64,000 nt of DNA from a virus. This document shows positions 56,987-64,000 of the stretch, in pieces. Position 1 is the stretch's first letter; every line of letters starts with the position of its first letter. Under the pieces are notes generated by a model. The model saw only the letters and a program-made list of their open reading frames with translations, ran no database searches and was not told the DNA's origin. The DNA lies in the IMG/VR virus record IMGVR_UViG_3300033153_009458, positions 39,091 through 103,090 of that record; one strand, 5' to 3'. The translations under genes and the position numbers were made by a program.

Positions 56987-57190
56987 TTATGTAGTTGTGA
57001 AAAAATGCAAGTAATAACCTTCTGTCACACTACACAAATGAAATGTCATTCTATCAACAAACTCTTCAAAGTCCACATCACGTGGAATCAAAATTTCAGA
57101 AATGAAATGACCACTTTTGCAAGGTTTTAAATACACATCAGAACCTTCTTCAAAAAGTCTTTTTGCCTTTCTTTTGTTAATTTTTAGCAT
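56987..57190 (-). CDS. Small hypothetical protein, first in operon
   Basis: 67 residues; basic start (MLKINKRKAKRLFEEGSDVY), strand-rich end. AAAGGACACGAA before ATG, behind the early promoter at 57232-57260. Confidence 0.7.
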   Translation of the reverse strand: MLKINKRKAKRLFEEGSDVYLKPCKSGHFISEILIPRDVDFEEFVDRMTFHLCSVTEGYYLHFFTTT

Positions 57191-57231
57191 TTCGTGTCCT
57201 TTGAAGGAGTTTTTTAACTCATTACAATTAT

Positions 57232-57260
57232 AATATGCTCCTTCAAAACAACTATGTCAA
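57232..57260 (-). promoter_or_regulatory. Early-type promoter with conserved leader
   Basis: TTGACATAGTTGTTTTGAAG then CATATT (17-base spacer). The leader has a GAGTT/AACTC hairpin followed by CTTCAAAGGA. Confidence 0.85.
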
Positions 57261-57273
57261 GGAAAAAACGTAA

Positions 57274-57600
57274 TTATTTTTCACTTGTCCATCTTTTTTC
57301 ATTTTCGGCGTATTCTTCAAACAGCCGGGTTACATCGTAGAAAGTTTGTTTTTCAACGACTAATAGAATTTGACCTTTTTCCAGTCCATCTAATTCTACA
57401 TCAGGTTCAAAATGATGCGTATTTTTGAAGTCCAGCCAAGCATCATAATCGAATGTATATGGTATCGCTTCGGACCAAGGTAAGTCTTGAAGATCATCTT
57501 CGGCAATCAATTTATCAGTTTCAGAAATTTGTACGTACACAACATCTTCAGAACATTCAAAACCAGTGTCATCAACTGTAATTAAATAAGCTTTTGCCAT
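57274..57600 (-). CDS. Acidic hypothetical protein
   Basis: 108 residues, strongly acidic; LITVDDTGFECSEDVVYVQI at the start. TAGGAAACAAA before ATG. Could mimic DNA by charge, but nothing else shows it. Confidence 0.7.
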   Translation of the reverse strand: MAKAYLITVDDTGFECSEDVVYVQISETDKLIAEDDLQDLPWSEAIPYTFDYDAWLDFKNTHHFEPDVELDGLEKGQILLVVEKQTFYDVTRLFEEYAENEKRWTSEK

Positions 57601-57608
57601 TTTGTTTC

Positions 57609-58007
57609 CTACGTGTAATAACCAGTTAACAAATTTCTGAATGTAAACATGTTATCATTCAGTTCACGAACAACGTCTGAAAGTTCATCTTCAACAGATT
57701 CATAGCCGTTTGTTTTACCGAGTTTTAGTTGAACTAATAAACTATTAGCCAATTTTTCCATCATATCGGCACGTAAAATAACGTCCGGGTGTCCGTTCAG
57801 TTCAGAAACTCTTTTTCCTTTTTCTTCCGGGGTTACTAAACAACCATGCATTCGCATCAATGATTTTAACTCATCAACGATTTCCTGTTCAGTTACATCG
57901 TCTTTAAGGTCATCATAATTACTGCAAAAACTAGCATCGAATATATCACAAATTGTTCCAAACGACAGTGCATCAAGTTCTTCTTCTGTGTATAAATCTA
58001 CTGGCAT
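57609..58007 (-). CDS. Acidic helical protein
   Basis: 132 residues from ATG 58007 behind AAAGGAGACAAA. Acidic helices (YTEEELDALSFGTICDIF). Overlaps the gene upstream by 10 bases. Not recognised. Confidence 0.7.
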   Translation of the reverse strand: MPVDLYTEEELDALSFGTICDIFDASFCSNYDDLKDDVTEQEIVDELKSLMRMHGCLVTPEEKGKRVSELNGHPDVILRADMMEKLANSLLVQLKLGKTNGYESVEDELSDVVRELNDNMFTFRNLLTGYYT

Positions 58008-58288
58008 TTTGTCTCCTTTGGGGACCATAGACCTTCGTTAAAACGTTTACGTGATGGTACAAACACCGGGAACCAAACAGGCCCGGTCTTACTGTAATGA
58101 ACTTCGCATTTATTCCAATGGGTTTCGAACGTTCCATCTTCGTGAATTGTATACGCCATTTTAAATTCGTAGTACGTGTCGTGATTCAATGCGATGTGCT
58201 GTGCTAACCGAGTTTCACCGGGATGTGGATTCATGATATACAAATTATGTTCTTTTTTCATAAATCGAATGAACTTACCGGGTGTCAT
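57998..58288 (-). CDS. Hypothetical protein
   Basis: 96 residues, H/K/W-rich (HPGETRLAQHIALNHDTYYE). TAAGAGGATAA lies before ATG, within the zinc-ribbon gene upstream. Not recognised. Confidence 0.65.
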   Translation of the reverse strand: MTPGKFIRFMKKEHNLYIMNPHPGETRLAQHIALNHDTYYEFKMAYTIHEDGTFETHWNKCEVHYSKTGPVWFPVFVPSRKRFNEGLWSPKETKCQ

Positions 58289-58438
58289 TTATCCTCTTAA
58301 CTCGTGTTTGCATTTAGGACAAAAAATGTATTTTCCAAGTCTACTATCATAATATTCTATTGGTGTGTTTATAGCTGTCAATTCAATATGATCACCGGGT
58401 TTTTCATCTACTTCTTTTCCGCATTTGTCACAGGTCAT
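58289..58438 (-). CDS. Small zinc-ribbon protein
   Basis: 49 residues. CDKCGKEV at residues 3-10 and CPKCKHEL near 40-47, with a short middle strand region. Weak ribosome site (GGAAAAAA). Confidence 0.6.
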   Translation of the reverse strand: MTCDKCGKEVDEKPGDHIELTAINTPIEYYDSRLGKYIFCPKCKHELRG

Positions 58439-58446
58439 TTTTTTCC

Positions 58447-58713
58447 TTAATGAGAGATTCCGGCAACGTAATCACCGTCATTGTGATATTTCATGTGATT
58501 CACATAGCCTTTCGAGTTTTTTCCTTTGATAAGAACATCAGGATTTTTACGACCAATTAACTTCTTAATGCGTTTACCTCTAGCTAAGAATTCTTTTGTT
58601 GCTTTTTCGATGTCTATTTCATCTACTGTGGCCATTCTTGTTCTAAGAACTTCTGGAAGTTCTTTTACACCAGCACCGTCTTCCGGTTTATTTTCAGAGA
58701 AAAGTTTAGTCAT
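58447..58713 (-). CDS. Hypothetical basic protein, first in operon
   Basis: 88 residues; RTRMATVDEIDIEKATKEFL, then KRIKKLIGRKNPD. AAGGAGACACA before ATG, behind the promoter at 58762-58790. Not recognised. Confidence 0.7.
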   Translation of the reverse strand: MTKLFSENKPEDGAGVKELPEVLRTRMATVDEIDIEKATKEFLARGKRIKKLIGRKNPDVLIKGKNSKGYVNHMKYHNDGDYVAGISH

Positions 58714-58761
58714 TGTGTCTCCTTAAAGGGTTTGAAGAAATTTCTGACTCATTACAATTTA

Positions 58762-58790
58762 ATACTACGGGTATAAAATCACTCTGTCAA
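58762..58790 (-). promoter_or_regulatory. Early-type promoter with conserved leader
   Basis: TTGACAGAGTGATTTTATAC...TAGTAT, 17-base spacer; leader contains TAATGAGTCAGAAATTTC like the copy at 57232. Confidence 0.8.
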
Positions 58791-58810
58791 GAAGAATCTT
58801 TTTAGTCTCT

Positions 58811-59056
58811 TTAAATTTTTGAATATATTTTGATTTTATCATTTGGTAGCATCCAATGAAAAACACTTTCATTGTGTGTTACACCCCACAATTTTGCATC
58901 TTTACAATGTTCAGTAATATCACTTTTGTCTTTTGTGATGATCAGCCACCAATCACGACCGTCATCAAAACAATCTTTGTATTCTATGACATCCAGAGCT
59001 TTGACAATTTTTGTGTATTCTATTTCAACGTAACAATCAAAAATGTTTTTACTCAT
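58811..59056 (-). CDS. Hypothetical protein
   Basis: 81 residues, alpha/beta, acidic; KNIFDCYVEIEYTKIVKALD. TAGGAGACTCA before ATG. Not recognised. Confidence 0.7.
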   Translation of the reverse strand: MSKNIFDCYVEIEYTKIVKALDVIEYKDCFDDGRDWWLIITKDKSDITEHCKDAKLWGVTHNESVFHWMLPNDKIKIYSKI

Positions 59057-59064
59057 TGAGTCTC

Positions 59065-59253
59065 CTAGAGTTTAGCCGCTTTACTCATTAATCGGTAAAG
59101 CCCGATTGAAGTAAGATCAGGATCAGGATCATACAATAGTTCTTCAATGACATTCAACAAACCAGCTTCTACACATTCACTATGCCTAGAACCGTGTTTG
59201 ATTAAATGTTTTATCGCTTCGAGAAGTTCTTTTTCTTTACGAGATCTGGACAT
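59065..59253 (-). CDS. Small helical protein
   Basis: 62 residues; MSRSRKEKELLEAIKHLIKH, acidic end. TAGGAGACACAAA before ATG. Not recognised. Confidence 0.65.
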   Translation of the reverse strand: MSRSRKEKELLEAIKHLIKHGSRHSECVEAGLLNVIEELLYDPDPDLTSIGLYRLMSKAAKL

Positions 59254-59263
59254 TTTGTGTCTC

Positions 59264-59536
59264 CTAGTTCAAATTTGAAAGAGTGCTGTGCTCAACCAGT
59301 TCGTTAATTCTGTCACTTTCTATCATATGTCTTATGTGCCGCCTAGCATCAGCGGACCAAGCGAAGTTTGAAGTATCGTAATCGTAATACTTACCACCCC
59401 ACTTAAATGAAAAATTTCCGTGGCATTTAACACCACAATCATAAAAAGAACCATAATATCTGACAAACTCGATTTCACCGATTTCAACTTCATTCAGAAA
59501 AACTTTTTTGCCTTTTATCTTTACTTTGTTTTCCAT
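59264..59536 (-). CDS. Hypothetical protein, first in operon
   Basis: 90 residues from ATG 59536 behind AAAGGAAACAA (a longer frame enters the leader). YYGSFYDCGVKCHGNFSFKW suggests a beta sheet with two Cys and one His. Behind the promoter at 59580-59608. Confidence 0.7.
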   Translation of the reverse strand: MENKVKIKGKKVFLNEVEIGEIEFVRYYGSFYDCGVKCHGNFSFKWGGKYYDYDTSNFAWSADARRHIRHMIESDRINELVEHSTLSNLN

Positions 59537-59579
59537 TTGTTTCCTTTCGAAGGGGTTTTTTCTTATCAATTACACTTTT

Positions 59580-59608
59580 AATATGCGCCTTCAAAACAAC
59601 TATGTCAA
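59580..59608 (-). promoter_or_regulatory. Early-type promoter with conserved leader
   Basis: TTGACATAGTTGTTTTGAAG, 17-base spacer, CATATT; nearly the same 29 bases as at 62832 on the other strand. Confidence 0.85.
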
Positions 59609-59628
59609 GAAAAAAACGTAATTATTTT

Positions 59629-60000
59629 TTAATCTAAATATGCTGGATTTTTAATTGTTTGCCATTTAGGTTTCTTTTTAAAGTATCGGTGTTGTTTTAT
59701 TTTATTTTTTGATTTAGTTTTGATGTAAACAGGATACTTACGTGTTTTGGGATATGGATTACCAAGCAATACAAAATTTTTAGAATTACTAATTAAAATA
59801 AAATCAGTGCAAATTGTTCTACATAATCCTTCTAAACTTTTCCAAGCTGAGTAATCAAATTTTTGATTATATTTTTCAAATAATAATTTATGAGCATTAG
59901 CGTGATCTTTGATTGATAAAAATTTTAGGTTTGACTTATCATCAGTTCCACCCATATGTTTAGGGACTATATGATGTACGTGATAAGTAGTGTTATGCAT
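59629..60000 (-). CDS. Short HNH endonuclease
   Basis: 123 residues. HNH core YHVHHIVPKHMGGTDDKSNL at residues 6-25 and DHANAHKLLFEKY match the HNH gene at 36689, but the NUMOD3 repeats are absent, so it is a short or eroded relative. Late promoter at 60065-60072. Confidence 0.8.
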   Translation of the reverse strand: MHNTTYHVHHIVPKHMGGTDDKSNLKFLSIKDHANAHKLLFEKYNQKFDYSAWKSLEGLCRTICTDFILISNSKNFVLLGNPYPKTRKYPVYIKTKSKNKIKQHRYFKKKPKWQTIKNPAYLD

Positions 60001-60064
60001 GACTGTTCTCCTTAATAGAATAGTTGTGTTCGAAGACAGCGTTTTACATGAACGTTGTCTTTTT

Positions 60065-60072
60065 TATTTATA
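60065..60072 (-). promoter_or_regulatory. Late promoter TATAAATA for the HNH gene
   Basis: Exact match on the minus strand, 65 bases before the HNH ATG. The gap 60001-60253 otherwise holds the Hsp20 leader. Confidence 0.6.
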
Positions 60073-60164
60073 GTTTTGGTATAAAAATTGAATGTATTAA
60101 TATAAACAGCTTTGAATAATGAAAAATGCTGTTTTATGGTACATGTTTGGCCTATTTTGGTTAT

Positions 60165-60253
60165 AAAAATTGATTTAAATTAATTCAGTGTGCCATATTT
60201 GCACTCGCCTAATTTAGGGAGTGAACTAATCTTGCTTAATATAAGGAGAAGCA
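60165..60253 (+). promoter_or_regulatory. Hsp20 leader with promoter-like boxes and hairpin
   Basis: A weak TTGATT/CCATAT pair near 60171-60199 precedes CACTC-CCTA/TAGG-GAGTG, a nine-pair hairpin with one bulge (about 60203-60225), then ATAAGGAGAAGCA and ATG. The hairpin might control the gene; no ROSE or fourU thermometer motif is clear. Confidence 0.4.
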
Positions 60254-60676
60254 ATGAAACGTAATATTTTATACCCGTACGTAATCGACAACGCTTTGAG
60301 TAGATTTTTCAAAGAGTTTGAACCTTTCATTAATACAGTTGACAGGATGACAAAATACCCACCGTACAACATCGTGCGAGTAGATGACGATAATTATACT
60401 CTTGAAATGGCTGTAGCCGGATTCGAGAAGGATGAAATTGACATCACTTGGAAGAAAGATACCCACGAACTTTGGGTTGAAGGTAAGAAGAAAGACGATG
60501 AAAAAGAACCTGAGTATATACACCGTGGGATCGCTGGAAGGGGGTTTAAAACGAAACTTCCAATCGCTAAAGACATCGAGCCTAGAGAAACCAAATTCGA
60601 AAATGGGATGCTTACAATGCGTTTTAAGCGTGTAATTCCAGAAGATAAACAGTCCGTAAAGATCAAAATTGACTAA
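60254..60676 (+). CDS. Small heat-shock protein (Hsp20 family)
   Basis: 140 residues. Alpha-crystallin domain: YNIVRVDDDNYTLEMAVAGF, ITWKKDTHELWVEGKK, RGIAGRGFKTKLPIAKDIEP, then FENGMLTMRFKRVIPE. These follow IbpA-type proteins, which hold unfolding proteins; Hsp20 genes are common in cyanophage-like T4 relatives. Ends with a strong terminator. Confidence 0.93.
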   Translation: MKRNILYPYVIDNALSRFFKEFEPFINTVDRMTKYPPYNIVRVDDDNYTLEMAVAGFEKDEIDITWKKDTHELWVEGKKKDDEKEPEYIHRGIAGRGFKTKLPIAKDIEPRETKFENGMLTMRFKRVIPEDKQSVKIKID

Positions 60677-60685
60677 CCATTTTGA

Positions 60686-60742
60686 CCTGTGTATAAAGCA
60701 CGAATACGTCAAATGGCTTATACACAGGCCAAACGATTTTTT
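60686..60742 (+). terminator. Intrinsic terminator of Hsp20
   Basis: CCTGTGTATAA (60686-60696) and TTATACACAGG (60718-60728) pair fully, followed by a T6 run. The next promoter begins directly behind. Confidence 0.85.
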
Positions 60743-60743
60743 C

Positions 60744-60772
60744 TTGACAGAGTTATTCAATAAGTTCATATT
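60744..60772 (+). promoter_or_regulatory. Early-type promoter
   Basis: TTGACA, 17-base spacer, CATATT, seven bases before the ATG at 60779, so the leader would be very short. Confidence 0.75.
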
Positions 60773-60778
60773 GTAAAT

Positions 60779-61072
60779 ATGGAAAAATATTATTATTTTT
60801 TTTATGGAATTGATTCTGGTCCGAGTGCTGGTGTATGGATGAATAAATTTGAAAACACTGATAAAGGATCTTCATACTACCTTTGGCAAAAACCCGCTGA
60901 AGATTGTTCTGATGATGATTTAATTGATTGTTTTAGGTATATTAAAAATCAAAGTAATTATAATGCCCAATGGAAACAAATACACGGAAAAACTCATTTC
61001 GAACACTGCAAAGAAATCCTACCTGAAAGTAAAAAATACATTATACATATTCTTGAATTTATAGACTTATAA
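60779..61072 (+). CDS. Hypothetical protein ending in LEFIDL
   Basis: 97 residues, aromatic; MEKYYYFFYGIDSGPSAGVW, end KKYIIHILEFIDL, which resembles the shared C-terminal tail. No ribosome site; start lies at the promoter, so leaderless translation is possible. Confidence 0.65.
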   Translation: MEKYYYFFYGIDSGPSAGVWMNKFENTDKGSSYYLWQKPAEDCSDDDLIDCFRYIKNQSNYNAQWKQIHGKTHFEHCKEILPESKKYIIHILEFIDL

Positions 61073-61088
61073 TAATTACATTTTTTCC

Positions 61089-61117
61089 TTGACAGAGTGA
61101 TTTTAAAGGCACATATT
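61089..61117 (+). promoter_or_regulatory. Early-type promoter with conserved leader
   Basis: TTGACAGAGTGATTTTAAAG, 17-base spacer, CATATT; leader AAAGGTGTACTCAGTTGATA as at 6551. Confidence 0.85.
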
Positions 61118-61159
61118 AAAGGTGTACTCAGTTGATAAAACCTTTCAAAAGGAAACAAA

Positions 61160-61381
61160 ATGATCAAATACAAAGGATATGGCATTTACCGGAATTCAAA
61201 AACAGTGTGGAAACACAATAAAATATCCGGGCATAGTTGGCCTGAAAGTATTCCTTTGAAATCTTTTTATATTTCTGGATCTGGTGCCAGTGTAAATGAT
61301 AGATTCATGAAAGTCGAAAAAGCCAAAGAGCACATTGATTATATTATTAAATTTAAACTTTTTAATAAGGAATCAGTATGA
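61160..61381 (+). CDS. Hypothetical basic protein, first in operon
   Basis: 73 residues; MIKYKGYGIYRNSKTVWKHN, helix at the end. AAAGGAAACAAA before ATG. Not recognised. Confidence 0.7.
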   Translation: MIKYKGYGIYRNSKTVWKHNKISGHSWPESIPLKSFYISGSGASVNDRFMKVEKAKEHIDYIIKFKLFNKESV

Positions 61382-61611
61382 ACAACATGACAACTAAAAA
61401 CGGATACATCGTACGAAAAAATCACCTAGAAGGTGATGCAATTTGTCTGAATTGTAAATCCTGTTATGTTGTCAATGGCCTTTTTCTTTGTGGTCGAAAC
61501 TCTGGTTCAGTGTCATTAATTGGATGTTGTAGTAAATTTGAACCTATTGACGTAAGCACAATGATTGATCGTATCAATAGTCTTGATGGAAAATGGAACG
61601 AAGATAACTAA
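61378..61611 (+). CDS. Cysteine-rich protein
   Basis: 77 residues. CLNCKSC near residue 23, C near 37 and GCCSKFEP near 49: five or six Cys that could bind Zn or a cluster. ATGA overlap with the gene before. Not recognised. Confidence 0.65.
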   Translation: MNNMTTKNGYIVRKNHLEGDAICLNCKSCYVVNGLFLCGRNSGSVSLIGCCSKFEPIDVSTMIDRINSLDGKWNEDN

Positions 61612-61621
61612 AAGGATAAAA

Positions 61622-61897
61622 ATGGCAACAGATATAGTTACGATGCAGATGTGTTCTGATTTAGAACATTACAAAAATTTCGAAATCAACGGTCATTCAA
61701 TTTTTTACGATGGTCATGAAAATCACTTCAAATGTGATTGTACAGGATTTAAATTCAGAAAACATTGTAAACATATAATCGAAGTTATGAATACTATGTG
61801 TTCTTGGCACGAGCAGTATTCAGATGCGCCGATTGTAACAGACGGTGTTTGTCCGAAATGCGGTAAAGAAACTATTTATGTCCGAGTTGCTGTTTAA
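61622..61897 (+). CDS. SWIM-type zinc-finger protein
   Basis: 91 residues from ATG 61622 behind AAAGGATAA. FKCDCTGFKFRKHCKHI is a C-x-C-x(n)-C-x-H SWIM finger, followed near residue 78 by a CPKCGKE knuckle. SWIM fingers bind DNA or proteins. Target unknown. Confidence 0.7.
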   Translation: MATDIVTMQMCSDLEHYKNFEINGHSIFYDGHENHFKCDCTGFKFRKHCKHIIEVMNTMCSWHEQYSDAPIVTDGVCPKCGKETIYVRVAV

Positions 61898-61920
61898 CCA
61901 AAAGGGGCTGGCTTTTTTTC

Positions 61921-61949
61921 TTGACAGAATGATCTTAAAGGAACATATT
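61921..61949 (+). promoter_or_regulatory. Early-type promoter with conserved leader
   Basis: TTGACAGAATGATCTTAAAG, 17-base spacer, CATATT; leader AAAGGTGTAGTCAATTGATA. Confidence 0.85.
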
Positions 61950-61992
61950 AAAGGTGTAGTCAATTGATAAAACCCTTCCAACTGGAGACAAA

Positions 61993-62301
61993 ATGGTAAA
62001 TTTTTTATATTTGTTTAGAGAAGAACACACTTATTCTGATGATGATCCGAGATATTATGTTCGATCAGAAAAAAGATTTCGTGAAATTACACCAGAAATT
62101 TATGATGGTTTTTTAGATCGAATTTCTGAAAATGAATCTAAAATGGTTATCAGAGACGATGATGCTGGTTATAATACAGTAACAACGTTTTTTGAAGATT
62201 TTCATTTTTTACCATTAGAGTGTTTAATTGACATCATGAAAATATATCATGAAGATTACCATAATTCTTTTTCTCTTATTAAAAAAACCTTATTTAAATA
62301 A
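61993..62301 (+). CDS. Hypothetical acidic protein, first in operon
   Basis: 102 residues; MVNFLYLFREEHTYSDDDPR. TGGAGACAAA before ATG. Not recognised. Confidence 0.7.
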   Translation: MVNFLYLFREEHTYSDDDPRYYVRSEKRFREITPEIYDGFLDRISENESKMVIRDDDAGYNTVTTFFEDFHFLPLECLIDIMKIYHEDYHNSFSLIKKTLFK

Positions 62302-62309
62302 AAGGAAAA

Positions 62310-62546
62310 ATGTGGATTAAAATCTGTGATCATTGTCAGAAACCATTCATTGATGGTGGATGGTTTCTGAATCTCAATAATGACAAAAAAAATCCGCTTA
62401 AATACGACATGCATTTTCACAATGATTGTTTTTTGCTTTCTGATAAGGTGCCGAACGATCAGAAAATTGCAGCTGTTAAAGAGCATCCAGAAAGATACAC
62501 AAATTTAAATAAACTCACAGCCCCGTACGAATTAATGGATTTATAG
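62310..62546 (+). CDS. Zinc-binding protein ending in YELMDL, paralog of 4125
   Basis: 78 residues. CDHCQKPF at residues 6-13 and HFHNDCFLLSDKVP near 35-48, then a basic helix with EHPERY. The same order occurs in the minus-strand gene at 4125. End APYELMDL fits the shared tail. AAAGGAAAA before ATG. Confidence 0.7.
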   Translation: MWIKICDHCQKPFIDGGWFLNLNNDKKNPLKYDMHFHNDCFLLSDKVPNDQKIAAVKEHPERYTNLNKLTAPYELMDL

Positions 62547-62555
62547 GAGAAAAAA

Positions 62556-62813
62556 ATGCCATCTAACAACGAAATAGATTATACAGATAAACACGCTTTT
62601 ATGGATATTTTGGATTATGAATTTAATAGTTTTTTAGAAAGATATAAAAATTATGGTGGCGAATTTATATCCAAAGAAGAAATGAGAGGTATTTGTCATG
62701 GTTTATATTTAGCAAAAAAAGATTTCAAGAGTTTCTTTTATGAAATCAAAGATAAAAAACCGTACAAGAAAAGGCATCCGAGATCCTTTCATATCCCGTG
62801 GATAAAAAATTAA
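62556..62813 (+). CDS. Hypothetical protein
   Basis: 85 residues, acidic first half, basic end (KKPYKKRHPRSFHIPWIKN). TAGGAGAAAAAA before ATG. Not recognised. Confidence 0.7.
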   Translation: MPSNNEIDYTDKHAFMDILDYEFNSFLERYKNYGGEFISKEEMRGICHGLYLAKKDFKSFFYEIKDKKPYKKRHPRSFHIPWIKN

Positions 62814-62831
62814 AATAATTTCATTTTTTTG

Positions 62832-62860
62832 TTGACATAGTTGTTTTGAAGGCGCATATT
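62832..62860 (+). promoter_or_regulatory. Early-type promoter with conserved leader
   Basis: TTGACATAGTTGTTTTGAAG, 17-base spacer, CATATT; leader holds GAGT/ACTC before CTTTCAAAA. Confidence 0.85.
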
Positions 62861-62913
62861 ATAGGTGTATTGAGTGAGAAAACTCTTTCAAAAACCCTTG
62901 ATTAGGAGACATC

Positions 62914-63441
62914 ATGGATGACATGTATAAAAGATACTACGGCGACAAATACGACACTTCATTAGGAATCAAAGATATTGCCAAATTGGTTCGTGCTGAC
63001 ATCAAAACCGCTGTTAAAGAAAAGCGGATCGTCGATGGTAAATACTCTGTCAGGATTGAGCGGTATTCTGGTGGTTGCGCCTTACATGTGTATCTCAAAA
63101 ATTGTAAAGTCAACATGCTGAATGTTTGGGCTGTAAAATTCAGCGAAGAAAGTCCTTATGTGAATTCAGGTCGAATGCCGAAAGAACACCCGGCTTACGG
63201 ACGTTATACCCCTTTTGTTACTAAGACTTTTGAAGAACTGAAAGACATCTGTGATGCGTACAATCACGATGGTAGTAACTCCATGATTGATTATTTCGAC
63301 GTTAACTTTTATGCACACATCGGTATCTGGTGGGAAGACGAATCCGCCGAAAGAGATATGCTGATAGAAAAATCCAAGACTTTAGAATGGCCGAAAGCTT
63401 GGAAAAATTACTTCGAAATTGAAGATTTCAGAAACCTGTAA
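62914..63441 (+). CDS. LPD29-like domain protein
   Basis: 175 residues. The part IKDIAKLVRADIKTAV...GKYSVRIERYSGGCALHVYL (residues ~19-65) matches the LPD29-type domain (A-K-L-I-R-x-x-L-K...K-F-S-V-R-S-x-x-Y-S-G-G-x-S-I), found in phage and plasmid polyvalent proteins; its function is not known. The C-terminal ~100 residues are alpha/beta and unassigned. TAGGAGACATC before ATG. Confidence 0.65.
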   Translation: MDDMYKRYYGDKYDTSLGIKDIAKLVRADIKTAVKEKRIVDGKYSVRIERYSGGCALHVYLKNCKVNMLNVWAVKFSEESPYVNSGRMPKEHPAYGRYTPFVTKTFEELKDICDAYNHDGSNSMIDYFDVNFYAHIGIWWEDESAERDMLIEKSKTLEWPKAWKNYFEIEDFRNL

Positions 63442-63453
63442 TCGGTTAAAACT

Positions 63454-63714
63454 ATGTGGGTTGATATTGATAGTCACAAATCTTTGGCTTCGCTAAAAAA
63501 AGGTGACAAAATTAGATACGCTATGCACAACGATGACGATTTCAGCAAATTTATAATTTCTGAAGTTGAGGATTTAGGAAATAATGCGTATCGACTGTAC
63601 TTGAAAAAAAGCATAATCTCAATAGACGTTGAATATCTCTTGATTAATAAACCAACAGGTTACAGTATACCGAAAGATGGTTCGTACAGATTATTTTTGC
63701 ACAAAAAAATATAA
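63454..63714 (+). CDS. Hypothetical protein
   Basis: 86 residues; SLKKGDKIRYAMHNDDDFSK, beta-rich, SH3-like in style. No Shine-Dalgarno; preceded by CGGTTAAAACT, as is the next gene (CGGTTAAAACC). Confidence 0.65.
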   Translation: MWVDIDSHKSLASLKKGDKIRYAMHNDDDFSKFIISEVEDLGNNAYRLYLKKSIISIDVEYLLINKPTGYSIPKDGSYRLFLHKKI

Positions 63715-63725
63715 CGGTTAAAACC

Positions 63726-64000
63726 ATGACCACTACTTTCATTGGCGAAAATTTCAATCACGAATACGATGCGGTTGAAATAGCCGCAAAAATTCGAAAA
63801 GAGATCTGGAGAAAGGTTGGTATATCGGAATTGCCGGATTACAAATACACCGTCCGCACGAAACGAAAAACGGATATGTACGAAAACGGCTTAAGAAAAG
63901 GTGATGAATATTTTAACTACGAATGGTCGGATCATATCTTTGTTTATATCCGTGATTCCGGCGATCTCGATCTGTACAAATACCGTGATGAAGATGTTGA
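63726..64000 (+). CDS. LPD29-like protein, cut by the window edge
   Basis: 91 residues seen. EIAAKIRKEIWRKVGI...DYKYTVRTKRKTD...DHIFVYIRDSG is a second, more distant copy of the domain in the gene at 62914. No Shine-Dalgarno. The C terminus lies outside the window. Confidence 0.6.
   Translation, partial: MTTTFIGENFNHEYDAVEIAAKIRKEIWRKVGISELPDYKYTVRTKRKTDMYENGLRKGDEYFNYEWSDHIFVYIRDSGDLDLYKYRDEDV

Noticed and set aside
60269-60769. Minus-strand frame of 166 codons
   Set aside because: Antisense to Hsp20 and its terminator; no start signal.
1-64000. CRISPR arrays, insertion sequences, integrase or attachment sites
   Set aside because: No regular direct repeats with spacers, no transposase or integrase motifs were seen on either strand.

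Overview
The window is an AT-rich stretch of a large T4-like myovirus genome. The diagnostic genes are a family-B DNA polymerase (gp43), DnaB-like helicase (gp41), UvsX recombinase, gp46/gp47 recombination nuclease, gp55 late sigma factor, UvsW helicase, gp45 sliding clamp, gp44/gp62 clamp loader and endonuclease VII (gp49). TATAAATA late promoters, many overlapping short genes and 15 tRNA genes fit the same picture. The sequence shows no integrase or lysogeny module. The host is probably a Gram-negative bacterium but cannot be named from this window.

Layout. 1-11.2 kb (minus strand): short early-type genes (zinc ribbons, one-helix membrane proteins, an AAA ATPase, a glycosyltransferase-like protein), then a run of small paralogs at 7.85-11.16 kb. 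11.2-20.8 kb (mostly minus): tRNA genes alternating with small genes, structured non-coding stretches and an HNH gene that runs into tRNA-Gln; one late plus-strand gene encodes a RelA/SpoT-like protein with a capsid-targeting-like N terminus. 20.9-25.3 kb: phosphoesterase, dUTPase and three plus-strand virion-type genes. 25.3-42.2 kb (minus): replication, recombination and late-transcription block, carrying a second run of small proteins that share a C-terminal motif (29.2-32.4 kb) and three homing-type nucleases, two of which have altered a core gene (46, uvsW). 43.1-50.2 kb (plus): late operon of structural-type genes and about a dozen small proteins that begin like capsid-targeting sequences and have an LxE prohead-protease-like site. 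50.9-56.4 kb (plus): tRNA-Trp, a BsuBI/PstI-type restriction endonuclease, clamp and clamp loader, an Hfq-like protein and endonuclease VII. 56.4-60.0 kb (minus) and 60.2-64.0 kb (plus): early-type small genes driven by a repeated sigma70-like promoter with a conserved 5' leader, plus an Hsp20 chaperone.

How it may work together (inference): the repeated TTGACA promoters start host take-over genes; the replisome and recombination genes follow; gp55 with the clamp then switches on TATAAATA promoters for capsid proteins, for the tagged internal proteins likely to be packaged and injected, and for several homing nucleases. The least explained parts are the C-terminal-motif family (about 25 members), the tagged array including the RelA/SpoT-like member, the Hfq-like protein, two core genes broken by HNH genes, an Arg tRNA with misplaced arms, and a nested structured RNA near 13.6 kb.

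All functions are read from motifs by eye; no database search was run.
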